DNA of 11,376 nucleotides from an uncultured Eubacteriales bacterium (GCA_900542565.1 UQOC01000065.1:1-11376); one strand, 5' to 3'. Counted from the first letter of the stretch, positions 1-6,528 are shown. The notes: generated by a model not told the origin, from the sequence alone. Numbers and translations are program-made.

Positions 1-93
1 GGGCCTCCGCCAGCGAAAAGAGGGTCCTGCCAGTAGCCGGGGCCTCCGCCAGCGAAAAGAGGGTCCTGCCAGTAGCCGGGGCCTCCGCCAGCG
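1..93. repeat. 39-bp tandem repeat running off the left edge
   Basis: The run GGGCCTCCGCCAGCGA begins at 1, 40 and 79, so the period is exactly 39 bases, with about 2.4 near-perfect copies visible. The third copy stops matching at about 94-95, directly before the first GTTCTC box of the adjoining element. Each unit contains TCCGCCAGCGAAAAG, which closely resembles the end sequence of the 203-base elements described separately. Because 39 is divisible by 3, several frames are open: the minus strand reads a repeated GYWQDPLFAGGGP, and the plus strand reads repeated ASASEKRVLPVAG ending in a TAG at 96-98. Neither reading has a recognisable start or family, so a coding role is undecided. The repeat may be the edge of a longer array. 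Confidence 0.9.
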
Positions 94-97
94 ATTA

Positions 98-300
98 GTT
101 CTCTTTTTCGTTCCTTTAGCCCTCTCTGAGAACCTGAGCAGCCCATTGGAAGCCGCTTTGGTTCTCTATTCTTTTCATTCCCTCTTGAATGAGAACCATC
201 TATGCTTTTTCGGTTCTCTAAAGATGGTCCTTCTATGCCTTTGAGAACCTTTCTCCTTAAATAGGTTCTCGGCACACCCCTCTTCCCCTGATGTGAGAAC
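98..300 (-). repeat. Phased inverted-box element, copy A
   Basis: GTTCTC occurs at 98, 161, 213 and 265, and GAGAAC at 128, 191, 243 and 295. Every GTTCTC is followed 30 bases later (start to start) by GAGAAC. Units are separated by steps of 33, 22 and 22. Read on the minus strand the order becomes 22, 22, 33, the same as copy B on the plus strand, so the minus orientation is assigned. Outer arms are CTCCGCCAGCGATTA (83-97) and CTTTTACTGG (301-310). Neighbouring boxes extend to GAGAACC...GGTTCTC, which could form 7-8 bp hairpins with 14- or 25-base loops. No known family is recognised. The element lies just past the tuf terminator. An open minus-strand frame crosses it from about 388 to the left edge, but the 52-base unit period is not a multiple of three, so coding is unlikely to explain the pattern. 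Confidence 0.85.
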
Positions 301-356
301 CTTTTACTGGTCAAGCTGCTCCGGCTGCATTCTTCCCTCACTCCCCCACACTCACT

Positions 357-383
357 ACAAAAGGGACCGCTTTCTGCGGTCCC
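357..383 (-). terminator. Rho-independent terminator of tuf
   Basis: GGGACCGC (363-370) pairs perfectly with GCGGTCCC (376-383) around a 5-base loop. On the minus strand the stem is followed by TTTTGTAG. It begins 18 bases past the tuf stop codon, as expected for a strongly expressed single gene. Confidence 0.85.
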
Positions 384-400
384 CCTCGTCTTATCTCATA

Positions 401-1594
401 TTACTCGATGATCTCCGTTACTACTCCGGATCCTACTGTCCTTCCGCCTTCTCTGATGGCGAATCTCAGTCCTTCCTCTATAGCTATCGGTGTGATCAGG
501 TCGATCTCCATTGTGATGTTGTCTCCTGGCATGCACATCTCTACTCCCTCAGGCAGCTTCAGGTCTCCTGTTACATCGGTCGTCCTGAAGTAGAACTGCG
601 GTCTGTATCCGTTGAAGAACGGTGTGTGTCTTCCGCCTTCTTCTTTCTTCAGTACATATACCTCACCCTTGAACTTTGTGTGTGGGTGGATAGTTCCCGG
701 CTGGCACAGTACCTGTCCTCTCTCGATCTCGTTCCTCTGTACACCTCTGAGAAGTGCTCCGATGTTGTCTCCGGTCTCTGCTTTGTCCAGGAGCTTTCTG
801 AACATCTCTACTCCGGTTACTACTACCTTTCTCTTCTCGTCTGTAAGTCCTACGATCTCTACTTCGTTTCCGACTTCAAGTGTTCCTCTCTCTACTCTTC
901 CGGTCGCTACTGTTCCTCTTCCGGTGATGGAGAATACATCCTCTACCGGCATCAGGAACGGCTTGTCGTTATCTCTTTCCGGTTCCGGAATGTAGCTGTC
1001 TACTGCCTCGAACAGCTCTACTATCTTGTCTCCCCATGGGCCTGCAGGATCTTCAAGGGCCATGAGTGCGGATCCTCTGATGATCGGTGTGTCGTCTCCC
1101 GGGAATCCATATTCGTCAAGAAGTTCTCTTACTTCCATCTCTACCAGGTCCAGAAGCTCTTCGTCGTCTACCATGTCACACTTGTTCAGGAATACGATGA
1201 TATATGGTACTCCTACCTGTCTTGAAAGCAGGATGTGTTCTCTGGTCTGCGGCATAGGACCGTCTGTTGCTGCTACTACCAGGATTGCTCCGTCCATCTG
1301 GGCTGCTCCGGTGATCATGTTCTTTACATAGTCTGCGTGCCCCGGGCAGTCTACATGGGCATAGTGTCTGTTTGGTGTCTCATATTCTACATGGGCTGTA
1401 GATATGGTGATTCCTCTTTCTTTTTCTTCCGGTGCCTTGTCGATCTGGTCAAAGGCCACATCCTGGCCCAGTCCGTATCTCTGGTGCAGCACTGTTGTGA
1501 TGGCCGCTGTCAATGTGGTCTTGCCGTGGTCTACATGGCCTATGGTACCGATATTGATATGCGGTTTGGTTCTTTCAAACTTCTGTTTTGCCAT
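401..1594 (-). CDS. tuf: Elongation factor Tu
   Basis: EF-Tu is the GTPase that delivers aminoacyl-tRNA to the ribosomal A site in the cytoplasm. The 397-residue product is full length for the bacterial family. The GTPase domain shows the P-loop GHVDHGKT (19-26), switch I RGITI (60-64), DCPGH (82-86) and NKCD (137-140), followed by the usual domain 2 and 3 sequence ending VVTEIIE. The ATG is preceded by AGGAGG (1605-1610) ten bases upstream. The gene stands alone here: no fusA or rpsG precedes it, and it has its own promoter and terminator. It is therefore either a second tuf copy or a tuf that has left the str operon. There is no sign of damage or unusual composition. Confidence 0.98.
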   Translation of the reverse strand: MAKQKFERTKPHINIGTIGHVDHGKTTLTAAITTVLHQRYGLGQDVAFDQIDKAPEEKERGITISTAHVEYETPNRHYAHVDCPGHADYVKNMITGAAQMDGAILVVAATDGPMPQTREHILLSRQVGVPYIIVFLNKCDMVDDEELLDLVEMEVRELLDEYGFPGDDTPIIRGSALMALEDPAGPWGDKIVELFEAVDSYIPEPERDNDKPFLMPVEDVFSITGRGTVATGRVERGTLEVGNEVEIVGLTDEKRKVVVTGVEMFRKLLDKAETGDNIGALLRGVQRNEIERGQVLCQPGTIHPHTKFKGEVYVLKKEEGGRHTPFFNGYRPQFYFRTTDVTGDLKLPEGVEMCMPGDNITMEIDLITPIAIEEGLRFAIREGGRTVGSGVVTEIIE

Positions 1595-1689
1595 TTCGTT
1601 TTTTCCTCCTGATTATATAACGTTATTTTTTGGAAGTATGGATTCGGGCGTCCCCAAATCCACTTGGGTTTTGCTCAAACCTATTGATT

Positions 1690-1719
1690 ATTGTAACATA
1701 GCTTGCCCTGTTTTGACAA
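1690..1719 (-). promoter_or_regulatory. tuf promoter, extended -10 type
   Basis: On the minus strand TTGTCA (1719-1714) is followed after 18 bases by TACAAT (1695-1690). A TG sits one base before the -10 hexamer, giving an extended -10. This predicts a transcript start near 1683 and an 89-base leader before the tuf ATG. The match to the vegetative consensus suits a highly expressed gene. Confidence 0.75.
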
Positions 1720-1870
1720 GGCATGTCTTGAGAAAAATGGCAATATTGTAGCATTTATATGATATCCTTACACTCCGCAGCCATCCCCTGTTTTGCAGCC
1801 GCCGGTCATGCATAGTATGGTAATGATCGGTCCTCCCGTAAAGTGGAATGCACCGGGCAACAGGGCACAC

Positions 1871-1943
1871 AATAAAACTGCCTCGTCCGCCAGAGGCTCA
1901 GCCCCATTATTGGGCGCGTAGGCCTTTGTCAGACGAGACAGTT
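1871..1943 (-). terminator. Long-stem terminator of the lipoprotein gene
   Basis: On the minus strand AACTGTCTCGTC (1943-1932) pairs with GACGAGGCAGTT (1887-1876) in 12 pairs, one of them a U-G wobble. It is followed directly by TTTATTGTG (1875-1867). The wobble is an A-C mismatch on the other strand, so minus-strand RNA is favoured. The 44 bases enclosed contain a smaller GCCC-AATAAT-GGGGC hairpin, so the structure is more branched than a simple terminator. Confidence 0.7.
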
Positions 1944-1948
1944 GGTTG

Positions 1949-1977
1949 CCGGACCAGACTGACTTTCATCTGGCCGG
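1949..1977. other. Intergenic hairpin after the lipoprotein gene
   Basis: CCGG (1949-1952) and CCAGA (1954-1958) pair with TCTGG (1969-1973) and CCGG (1974-1977), with one bulged A and a 10-base loop. There is no T-run on either side. It could stabilise the 3' end of the lipoprotein mRNA ahead of the terminator. Confidence 0.45.
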
Positions 1978-2025
1978 TGTGCTTTCATCAGGCAGGTGGC
2001 TCATTGCATGTGCAAAAACCATCTC

Positions 2026-2445
2026 TTATTTGAACTTAAGTTCTTTAAATTTGGCAGCCAGGTCCTCATCGTCGGTTATTATGACCATACCGTCGTTTAC
2101 TGCTGCGGCTTTGATCGTGCCGCTGCCCTCTTCGATGGCCTTGTATTCATCGGAATCTGCATCAAAACGGTAGATTTCTACAGTCCCATCATTGAACTGT
2201 TTTCCTTCAGCTGCGCCTATGGTGTCATACATGGTCTCAGTGCCGCCGGTGAGGCCGAGCTTTTCTGCTACAGAATCCACGGACATTTCAATCTTGTCCA
2301 TGTCATCCTTGACATCATCTTCCATTTCCTGTACGCCGTCTTCTATGTCGTCAGCAGCGTTTCCACCTGCATTGTCATCTGAGCCGCAGCCTGCAAGCCC
2401 AAGACACAACAGCAGAGACAAAATTATCATCAGTATCTTTTTCAT
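2026..2445 (-). CDS. Small acidic lipoprotein of unknown function
   Basis: The 139-residue product begins with a lipoprotein signal peptide: MKK, a hydrophobic stretch, then the lipobox LAGC with the lipidated Cys at 20. It should be anchored on the outer face of the cytoplasmic membrane. Residues 21 to about 65 are a low-complexity, strongly acidic linker (many D, E, N and G), probably flexible. The C-terminal part (about 70-139) looks like a compact domain, with YDTIGAAEGKQF followed by DGTVEIYRFDADSDEY and ending in IITDDEDLAAKFKELKFK. Small Clostridia lipoproteins of similar plan exist, but I cannot assign a function. The ATG follows an AGGAGG (2449-2454). The gene is monocistronic, with its own terminator, and nothing links it to the radical enzyme genes. 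Confidence 0.85.
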   Translation of the reverse strand: MKKILMIILSLLLCLGLAGCGSDDNAGGNAADDIEDGVQEMEDDVKDDMDKIEMSVDSVAEKLGLTGGTETMYDTIGAAEGKQFNDGTVEIYRFDADSDEYKAIEEGSGTIKAAAVNDGMVIITDDEDLAAKFKELKFK

Positions 2446-2473
2446 GTCATCCTCCTGATAAATGATCTTTTAT

Positions 2474-2501
2474 ATCTTATCATTTCCTGTTTTGGTGATA
2501 A
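2474..2501 (-). promoter_or_regulatory. Possible lipoprotein gene promoter
   Basis: TTATCA (2501-2496) and TAAGAT (2479-2474) are separated by 16 bases on the minus strand. The surrounding A/T-rich stretch fits a vegetative promoter, but the match is only fair and the alternative -10 TATAAA a few bases downstream has no good partner. Confidence 0.35.
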
Positions 2502-2656
2502 CATACATGGCGGCTGCGGCCTGACGGTGATCCGGCGCCGGCTGAACGCAAGACCCATCCAGGCTCATGCCTTTGATCTTTTAAGAGAATCCGTAACACA
2601 AGGTTTCTCCCATGAGTTTCAGCTCTGACGAAGGGAAAATTGACTAAATGTGCAGG

Positions 2657-2680
2657 GGCAGTGCTCACTGCCGAGGCAGT
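2657..2680. other. Alternating GGCAGT/ACTGCC switch-like repeat
   Basis: GGCAGT (2657-2662), ACTGCC (2667-2672) and GGCAGT (2675-2680) follow each other with 4- and 2-base gaps. The middle copy can pair with either neighbour but not both, with the first pairing having the more workable loop. It may be a weak terminator or processing hairpin upstream of the lipoprotein gene; no T-run supports termination. Confidence 0.5.
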
Positions 2681-2734
2681 TTCCAAAGAATATAGGGAAT
2701 TTTATCGTGCGGCATGGCTTTCCGCCAGCAAAAG

Positions 2735-2937
2735 GTTCTCTTTTTGCGTAAATATCAGGCTGAGGAGAAACTTTTGTTGCAGAACGGTTCTCAAAGCCAT
2801 GGAAAATCCGTCTGGTAAGAACCTGATGAACGAGGTCGGTTCTCCCCCGTGCGGATATTAAAAAACATGAGAACCCAAATGCCTTTTGACAGGCCATTTA
2901 GGTTCTCAAAAACGACTTCAGCATTAGAAACGAGAAC
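2735..2937 (+). repeat. Phased inverted-box element, copy B
   Basis: GTTCTC occurs at 2735, 2787, 2839 and 2902. GAGAAC or a one-base variant occurs at 2765 (GAGAAA), 2817 (AAGAAC), 2869 and 2932. Each pair is exactly 30 bases apart and units are separated by 22, 22 and 33, so total length equals copy A at 203 bases. The arms TCCGCCAGCAAAAG (2721-2734) and TTTTCACTGGCGGAG (2938-2952) form an imperfect terminal inverted repeat. Compared with copy A on the minus strand, the left arm matches as CCAG(T/C)AAAAG, and the right end GAGAACTTTTCACTGGCGGAG differs at 3 of 21 bases. The inner 24-mer of the second unit also aligns (14 of 24). The 39-base segment 2869-2907 can form a long hairpin. Function unknown. 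Confidence 0.85.
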
Positions 2938-2940
2938 TTT

Positions 2941-3015
2941 TCACTGGCGGAGCATATGATCCTCCAAAGTTGATCCTATATTGCGGCACAGTCCTGCTGG
3001 CGTGATTTTTTTCAT
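2941..3015 (-). CDS. Possible 24-residue small protein
   Basis: A short minus-strand ORF encodes MKKITPAGLCRNIGSTLEDH followed by MLRQ and a stop. Its ATG (3015-3013) is preceded at good spacing by GGAGGAG, as strong a ribosome binding site as the real genes here, which is the main reason to list it. It lies 113 bases past the end of GRE1, beyond a GC hairpin, so it might be read as the last cistron of the activase-GRE1 transcript. Its stop codon lies inside the right arm of repeat element B, so the element appears to supply the end of the frame. It has no membrane segment and no recognisable family. It could be a remnant of a longer gene cut by the element, or a chance frame. Confidence 0.35.
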   Translation of the reverse strand: MKKITPAGLCRNIGSTLEDHMLRQ

Positions 3016-3067
3016 TTGATCTCCTCCGGGGCATGCCATCAGGAAGGTTGGGCTGCATGACAGTTAA

Positions 3068-3090
3068 GGCCCGGCTGTCAAAGCCGGGCC
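3068..3090 (-). terminator. GC-rich hairpin after GRE1, possible terminator
   Basis: GGCCCGGC (3068-3075) pairs perfectly with GCCGGGCC (3083-3090) around a 7-base loop, 38 bases past the GRE1 stop. On the minus strand the stem is followed only by TTAACTGT, a poor T-run. It may terminate partially or protect the mRNA end. Confidence 0.5.
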
Positions 3091-3128
3091 AAGTGGAGCC
3101 GACCCTCAGACTGGGCAGCAGTTTCCCG

Positions 3129-5486
3129 TCAAAGGCCTTTCTGTATGGTCCTCTGGATGATGTTGTCCTGTATCTCTTTGCCCAGTTCCACAAAGTAAGC
3201 AGAATACCCGGCCACACGGACGATGATGTTCTTGTATTTGTCCGGTTCTTTCTGAGCAGCCAGCAGGGTCTCGTCATCCAGCACATTGATCTGGATGTGA
3301 TAGCCTCCCTGGGCAAAGTGGGCCCGAAAGACAGTCTCGATTATATCTATACCCTTTTCACCGGCGGCAATGGTCGGGTCAAACCTCTGGTTGAGCAGCA
3401 TGCCGCTCTGAGGCACCAGCTCGTCGCAGGCAGCAAGGGAATTGACAACAGCCGTCGGGCCGTTGACATCCATGCCGATCATCGGTGAAGCATTGTCAGC
3501 AAGGGCTGTAAACGCCAATCTTCCGTCAGGCATGGCGCCGACGGTCTTGCCCATGGCTACATTATATACTACTGTGGCATGGAGGCTGGTCCAAGGGCCG
3601 CCGTAAGCGTCCTTAAACCGCTTCATTGACCTGTCGATGGACTCGGTGAACCACTCTCCGTACTTGTCGGCCTGCTCGATGTTGTTGCCAAACTTAGGGG
3701 CCTTATTGATGAGGAGCTGTCTCATTTCTTCCTTGCCCTCAAAGTTGGTATCCATCAGGTCCAGCAGCTCACCCATGGTCAGATAGTGCTTGTTGAAAAC
3801 ACACTCTTCCATGGCGGCAAAAGAGTCGATTATGTTGGCTATGCTGGCGATGGAGATCGTCGTGTAATGGTGATCGGATCCTTTCTGCTGGAGCATCTTG
3901 CCTTTTTCTATGCAGCCGGCGGAAAAACACGAAGCCGTGATGGTCGGGAAAGTAAAGGCGTGGCCGGCGAAAGTGGTGTTGGCCATGTTGATGAATTTTT
4001 CCATAAAGAAGTCCTGCTGGGCTTCATAGGCTTTCATCACATCTTCGATGGACTTGAAGTCGCGCGGATCGCCGGTCTTGATACCCAGCTGCTTCTTGGT
4101 CACCGGGTCATAGCCGTTGTGGAGGGTGATCTCCAGTATCTTGTTCACATTGAAGTTGCCCGAATTGGTCTGAAAATCGGTGATACCGCATACCACCGGC
4201 TCGATACATCCGCAGATACCCCAGTTGCGGGCTTCTTTGAGGGTGAATCCAAGACTGAGCAGATATGTGATCGCCGACGAATCGTTGAAGAAAGCCGGAT
4301 GGCCTCCCGTATCTCTGGCAGCCCTGATGGCCAGCCTGAAAGTTTCCTCGTTCACATTGGGATGGAAACGGAAGGATATACACGGCTCGTCAGTCTGCAG
4401 GTCCAAAAGGCAACGGAGAAAGACATTGGTCAGCTCGTTGCATGCGTCTTTGCCGTTTTCTTTAACGCCGCCCAGCATTATGTGCATCCACAGCGGACAT
4501 CCGGGAACTGCGATGGATTCCTTGTACTGGCGGATGTTCCAAAGTTCGGCGACTTTGAGCTTGAACTCATGGATTATCTCAGCAAAATACTCTTCTGTCC
4601 TGCCTGCGGCGGTCTCTTTCTCAAAGAAAGGATACATATACTGGTCAAAGCGTCCCAGACAGTGGTCGCCGCCAACCGCCTCCAGTACGATGGCAAGATG
4701 GGTGAACCAAACCAGCTGAACAGCCTGCAGGAAAGTCTCAGGAGCGAATTCAGGCACCCTGCGGCAGTTTTCCGCCATGGTCAGAAGTTCCTCTTTCCTC
4801 TTTGGGTCGGTACATTCGGCCGCCTGTTTTTCTGCCAGGTCGGCGTAGCGGTGTGCAAAGCTGATTATGGCCTCCATGGCGATTATCATGGCCTCCCAGT
4901 TTATCCTCTGCTCCATATCGTAAACATCTTTACACACATGGTTGGCCAGCTTTTCCTTGCACTGATCGATATACCAACGGTAGCCCCGCTTTACCATGTT
5001 GTCGTAGTCCGGCGTATGGTTCATGGTGGACTGGTTGGATACGCCATGGGTGAACACCAGGGCGTCCAGCATATCTTTCACATCCGGGTCCTCAAGGTCG
5101 GCGGCAAAATCGCCGAAGGTGTGGCCGTGCCACTTTTCCACTATCTGACGGAGTTCTTCTTTTTCTTCCTCGTTGCGGAAATGGAGGTGATCGGAAACCC
5201 GCTTGTCTAGGGTGTCAAAATCGTCGTACAGCCACTTGGTCACATCCGGATGGAGAGGGACGGCCTGGATACGGTCTCCTGCGTGGCCGGCGATCTGAGA
5301 GTCCGGGTCAATGAAGATTTTCTTATTTTCGAGAAAATATTTAAAAGCTTTGGCCCTCCTCAGCACATAGTTTTCCATTGACGGCTGGCTGTAAAATTCC
5401 GTGATCAGCCGGGCCCGGTCCAGGTCTATGGTAGGCTCAGTGTTGCGGACTTTATCATTGAGCCTTATGATTCTTTCTGTAAGCAT
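3129..5486 (-). CDS. Glycyl radical enzyme GRE1 (pyruvate formate-lyase-like eliminase class)
   Basis: Glycyl radical enzymes use a stored backbone radical to make a cysteine thiyl radical that attacks the substrate; the eliminase branch breaks C-O, C-N or C-S bonds. The 785-residue length is normal for this branch. An N-terminal PFL-like barrel domain leads to NWGICGCIEPVVCG, which supplies the thiyl Cys427 and the Glu429 typical of diol dehydratases, choline lyase and hydroxyproline dehydratase. The C-terminal loop RVAGYSAYFVEL carries the radical Gly760, 25 residues from the end. The region where many relatives have a GH..PDY motif reads QSTMNHTPDY (about 154-163), so specificity probably differs. 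The ATG has GGAGG upstream, and the gene overlaps the activase by 22 bases, indicating translational coupling. The substrate is unknown: I cannot match it to PflB, CutC, HypD, IslA or glycerol dehydratase with confidence. Confidence 0.93.
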   Translation of the reverse strand: MLTERIIRLNDKVRNTEPTIDLDRARLITEFYSQPSMENYVLRRAKAFKYFLENKKIFIDPDSQIAGHAGDRIQAVPLHPDVTKWLYDDFDTLDKRVSDHLHFRNEEEKEELRQIVEKWHGHTFGDFAADLEDPDVKDMLDALVFTHGVSNQSTMNHTPDYDNMVKRGYRWYIDQCKEKLANHVCKDVYDMEQRINWEAMIIAMEAIISFAHRYADLAEKQAAECTDPKRKEELLTMAENCRRVPEFAPETFLQAVQLVWFTHLAIVLEAVGGDHCLGRFDQYMYPFFEKETAAGRTEEYFAEIIHEFKLKVAELWNIRQYKESIAVPGCPLWMHIMLGGVKENGKDACNELTNVFLRCLLDLQTDEPCISFRFHPNVNEETFRLAIRAARDTGGHPAFFNDSSAITYLLSLGFTLKEARNWGICGCIEPVVCGITDFQTNSGNFNVNKILEITLHNGYDPVTKKQLGIKTGDPRDFKSIEDVMKAYEAQQDFFMEKFINMANTTFAGHAFTFPTITASCFSAGCIEKGKMLQQKGSDHHYTTISIASIANIIDSFAAMEECVFNKHYLTMGELLDLMDTNFEGKEEMRQLLINKAPKFGNNIEQADKYGEWFTESIDRSMKRFKDAYGGPWTSLHATVVYNVAMGKTVGAMPDGRLAFTALADNASPMIGMDVNGPTAVVNSLAACDELVPQSGMLLNQRFDPTIAAGEKGIDIIETVFRAHFAQGGYHIQINVLDDETLLAAQKEPDKYKNIIVRVAGYSAYFVELGKEIQDNIIQRTIQKGL

Positions 5487-6406
5487 TTTATACCCTCCTT
5501 CTTGTTATCTTTCATATAGAAACTGTATTTTCCGTACTTATTTAAAATATCGTTGGCTATGCCAGTGAGTTCTTCCATCTGCTGGTCGGACGGCGGTTCT
5601 ACTCCCTGCAGCCCGTATGGCAGGCCCAGGGCGCCGTATTTGGACTGTCCGAAGTTATGATACCGGAGCAGTTCATATTCTTTTACCGTCGGCAGACCGG
5701 AGACGAAGCAGGCTATCCCCCTTATGTTTTCCGAGTCGTCCGTATATCCCGGCACCACCGGAGTCCTGATGGTCAGCGGCATGCCCAGATCCGATATTTT
5801 CTTTATGTTATCCAGTATCAGCTCATTGCCAGCCCCTGTGACCTGCTTATGCCTTTGGGGGTCGATGATCTTGATGTCCATGAACATGGAGTCTATATAT
5901 TCCAGCGCATCTTTGAAACTGTCGAAAGGTGCATAGCCGCAGCTTTCAACACAGACATTTATGCGGTTTTCCCTGCACTTTCTGGCTATCTCTTTAAGAT
6001 ATGCCCCATGGGTCAGAGGTTCTCCTCCGGAAAAAGTCACCCCTCCGCCTTTGATGTCGTAAAATATCTTGTCTTTGTTTATCTCTTTGAACAGCTCATC
6101 TATGGTGTAATCCCTGCCCACGGTTTTTTTGGCCTCGGCGTAGCATGTCTGGCTGCACCTCTGACACTCCCTGGGGCAAAGTGACCTGTCTATACGGCCA
6201 TCCGGCCCTATGGCTCCGTATGGGCAGCACCTGGCGCACAATCCGCAGCCAATACACTTGGACGGGTATTCCATTATCTGAATGCCGTAATCCTGAGATT
6301 CAGGATTGGCGCACCAGGGACATCTGAGCGGACAGCCTTTAAAGAAAACCAGCGTCCTGAGCCCGTGACCGTCATGTATTGAGCATTTCTGGATATTAAA
6401 GATCAT
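5465..6406 (-). CDS. Glycyl radical enzyme activase (radical SAM)
   Basis: This 313-residue protein should abstract the glycine hydrogen of the partner GRE using a 5'-deoxyadenosyl radical made from SAM. The radical SAM cluster motif is CPLRCPWC, with Cys25, Cys29 and Cys32, in the activase signature GCPLRCPWCANPES. A two-cluster ferredoxin-like insert follows: Cys51, 54, 57 and 61, then Cys77, 81, 84 and 88. This insert is typical of activases of non-PFL glycyl radical enzymes and absent from PflA itself. The SAM-binding GGE motif is at 127-129 within FSGGEPL. The ATG follows AAGGAGG at ideal spacing and lies about 20 bases past the predicted start from a sigma-54 promoter. It overlaps GRE1 by 22 bases, so GRE1 is its certain partner. 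It is the only activase in the window and may also activate GRE2. Confidence 0.95.
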   Translation of the reverse strand: MIFNIQKCSIHDGHGLRTLVFFKGCPLRCPWCANPESQDYGIQIMEYPSKCIGCGLCARCCPYGAIGPDGRIDRSLCPRECQRCSQTCYAEAKKTVGRDYTIDELFKEINKDKIFYDIKGGGVTFSGGEPLTHGAYLKEIARKCRENRINVCVESCGYAPFDSFKDALEYIDSMFMDIKIIDPQRHKQVTGAGNELILDNIKKISDLGMPLTIRTPVVPGYTDDSENIRGIACFVSGLPTVKEYELLRYHNFGQSKYGALGLPYGLQGVEPPSDQQMEELTGIANDILNKYGKYSFYMKDNKKEGIKCLQKES

Positions 6407-6434
6407 AGCTGCCTCCTTGTTTTTGCTTTTATAT

Positions 6435-6453
6435 AAAGCAATAACTGTGCCAG
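6435..6453 (-). promoter_or_regulatory. Sigma-54 promoter of the activase-GRE1 operon
   Basis: The minus strand reads CTGGCACAGTTATTGCTTT. This matches the -24/-12 consensus (TGGCACg-N4-TTGCw), including the obligatory GG-N10-GC spacing. It predicts transcription starting near 6426, leaving a leader of about 20 bases that just fits the AAGGAGG site before the activase ATG. Transcription would therefore need RpoN and an ATP-dependent enhancer-binding activator, neither encoded in this window. Confidence 0.75.
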
Positions 6454-6462
6454 TTTTTTATT

Positions 6463-6477
6463 CCGGCGGGCCGCCGG
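6463..6477. promoter_or_regulatory. GC palindrome next to the sigma-54 promoter
   Basis: CCGGCGG-G-CCGCCGG is a perfect 7+7 inverted repeat ten bases upstream of the -24 element. It is too tight for a normal RNA loop and lacks a T-run. It may be a protein-binding site, though activator sites usually lie further upstream. Confidence 0.4.
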
Positions 6478-6528
6478 TCCTTTCTGCTCCCGTCCGTTGG
6501 CATTGCTGGCTTTTGCGCGCCTTTTAAA

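Larger units (their letters stand above)
1595..2025. other. Intergenic region between tuf and the lipoprotein gene
   Basis: This 431-base stretch holds, in minus-strand order, a hairpin and the terminator of the lipoprotein gene, the tuf promoter and the tuf leader. Between 1745 and 1870 I see no further gene or structure; a 60-codon open frame at 1688-1870 runs through the promoter and lacks a convincing ribosome binding site. Confidence 0.7.
2446..3128. other. 683-base gene-poor gap holding element B
   Basis: From left to right this gap holds the lipoprotein promoter region, an imperfect GAGAATCC...GGTTTCTC hairpin (2585-2609), a GGCAGT/ACTGCC structure (2657-2680), phased element B (2735-2937), a possible 24-codon ORF (2941-3015) and the hairpin after GRE1 (3068-3090). 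Open frames of 60-130 codons on both strands here have no recognisable protein features and look like chance. Confidence 0.7.

Noticed and set aside
98..300. CRISPR array
   Set aside because: The recurring parts are only 6-8 bases and alternate in orientation; there is no 23-40 base direct repeat and no cas gene.
1..388. Long open minus-strand frame with a repeated GYWQDPLFAGGGP motif
   Set aside because: Open for about 129 codons, but it starts before the tuf terminator, has no ribosome binding site at a plausible start, and the phased-box period in this stretch is not a multiple of three. Other frames across the tandem repeat are equally open.
2619..2897. 92-codon minus-strand and 73-codon plus-strand frames over element B
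   Set aside because: Neither shows protein-like features or a good ribosome binding site, and the corresponding frames in copy A are unrelated.
3033..5210. Long plus-strand open frames opposite GRE1 (151 and 474 codons)
   Set aside because: They are antisense shadows of a clearly real gene, with no ribosome binding site or recognisable domain.
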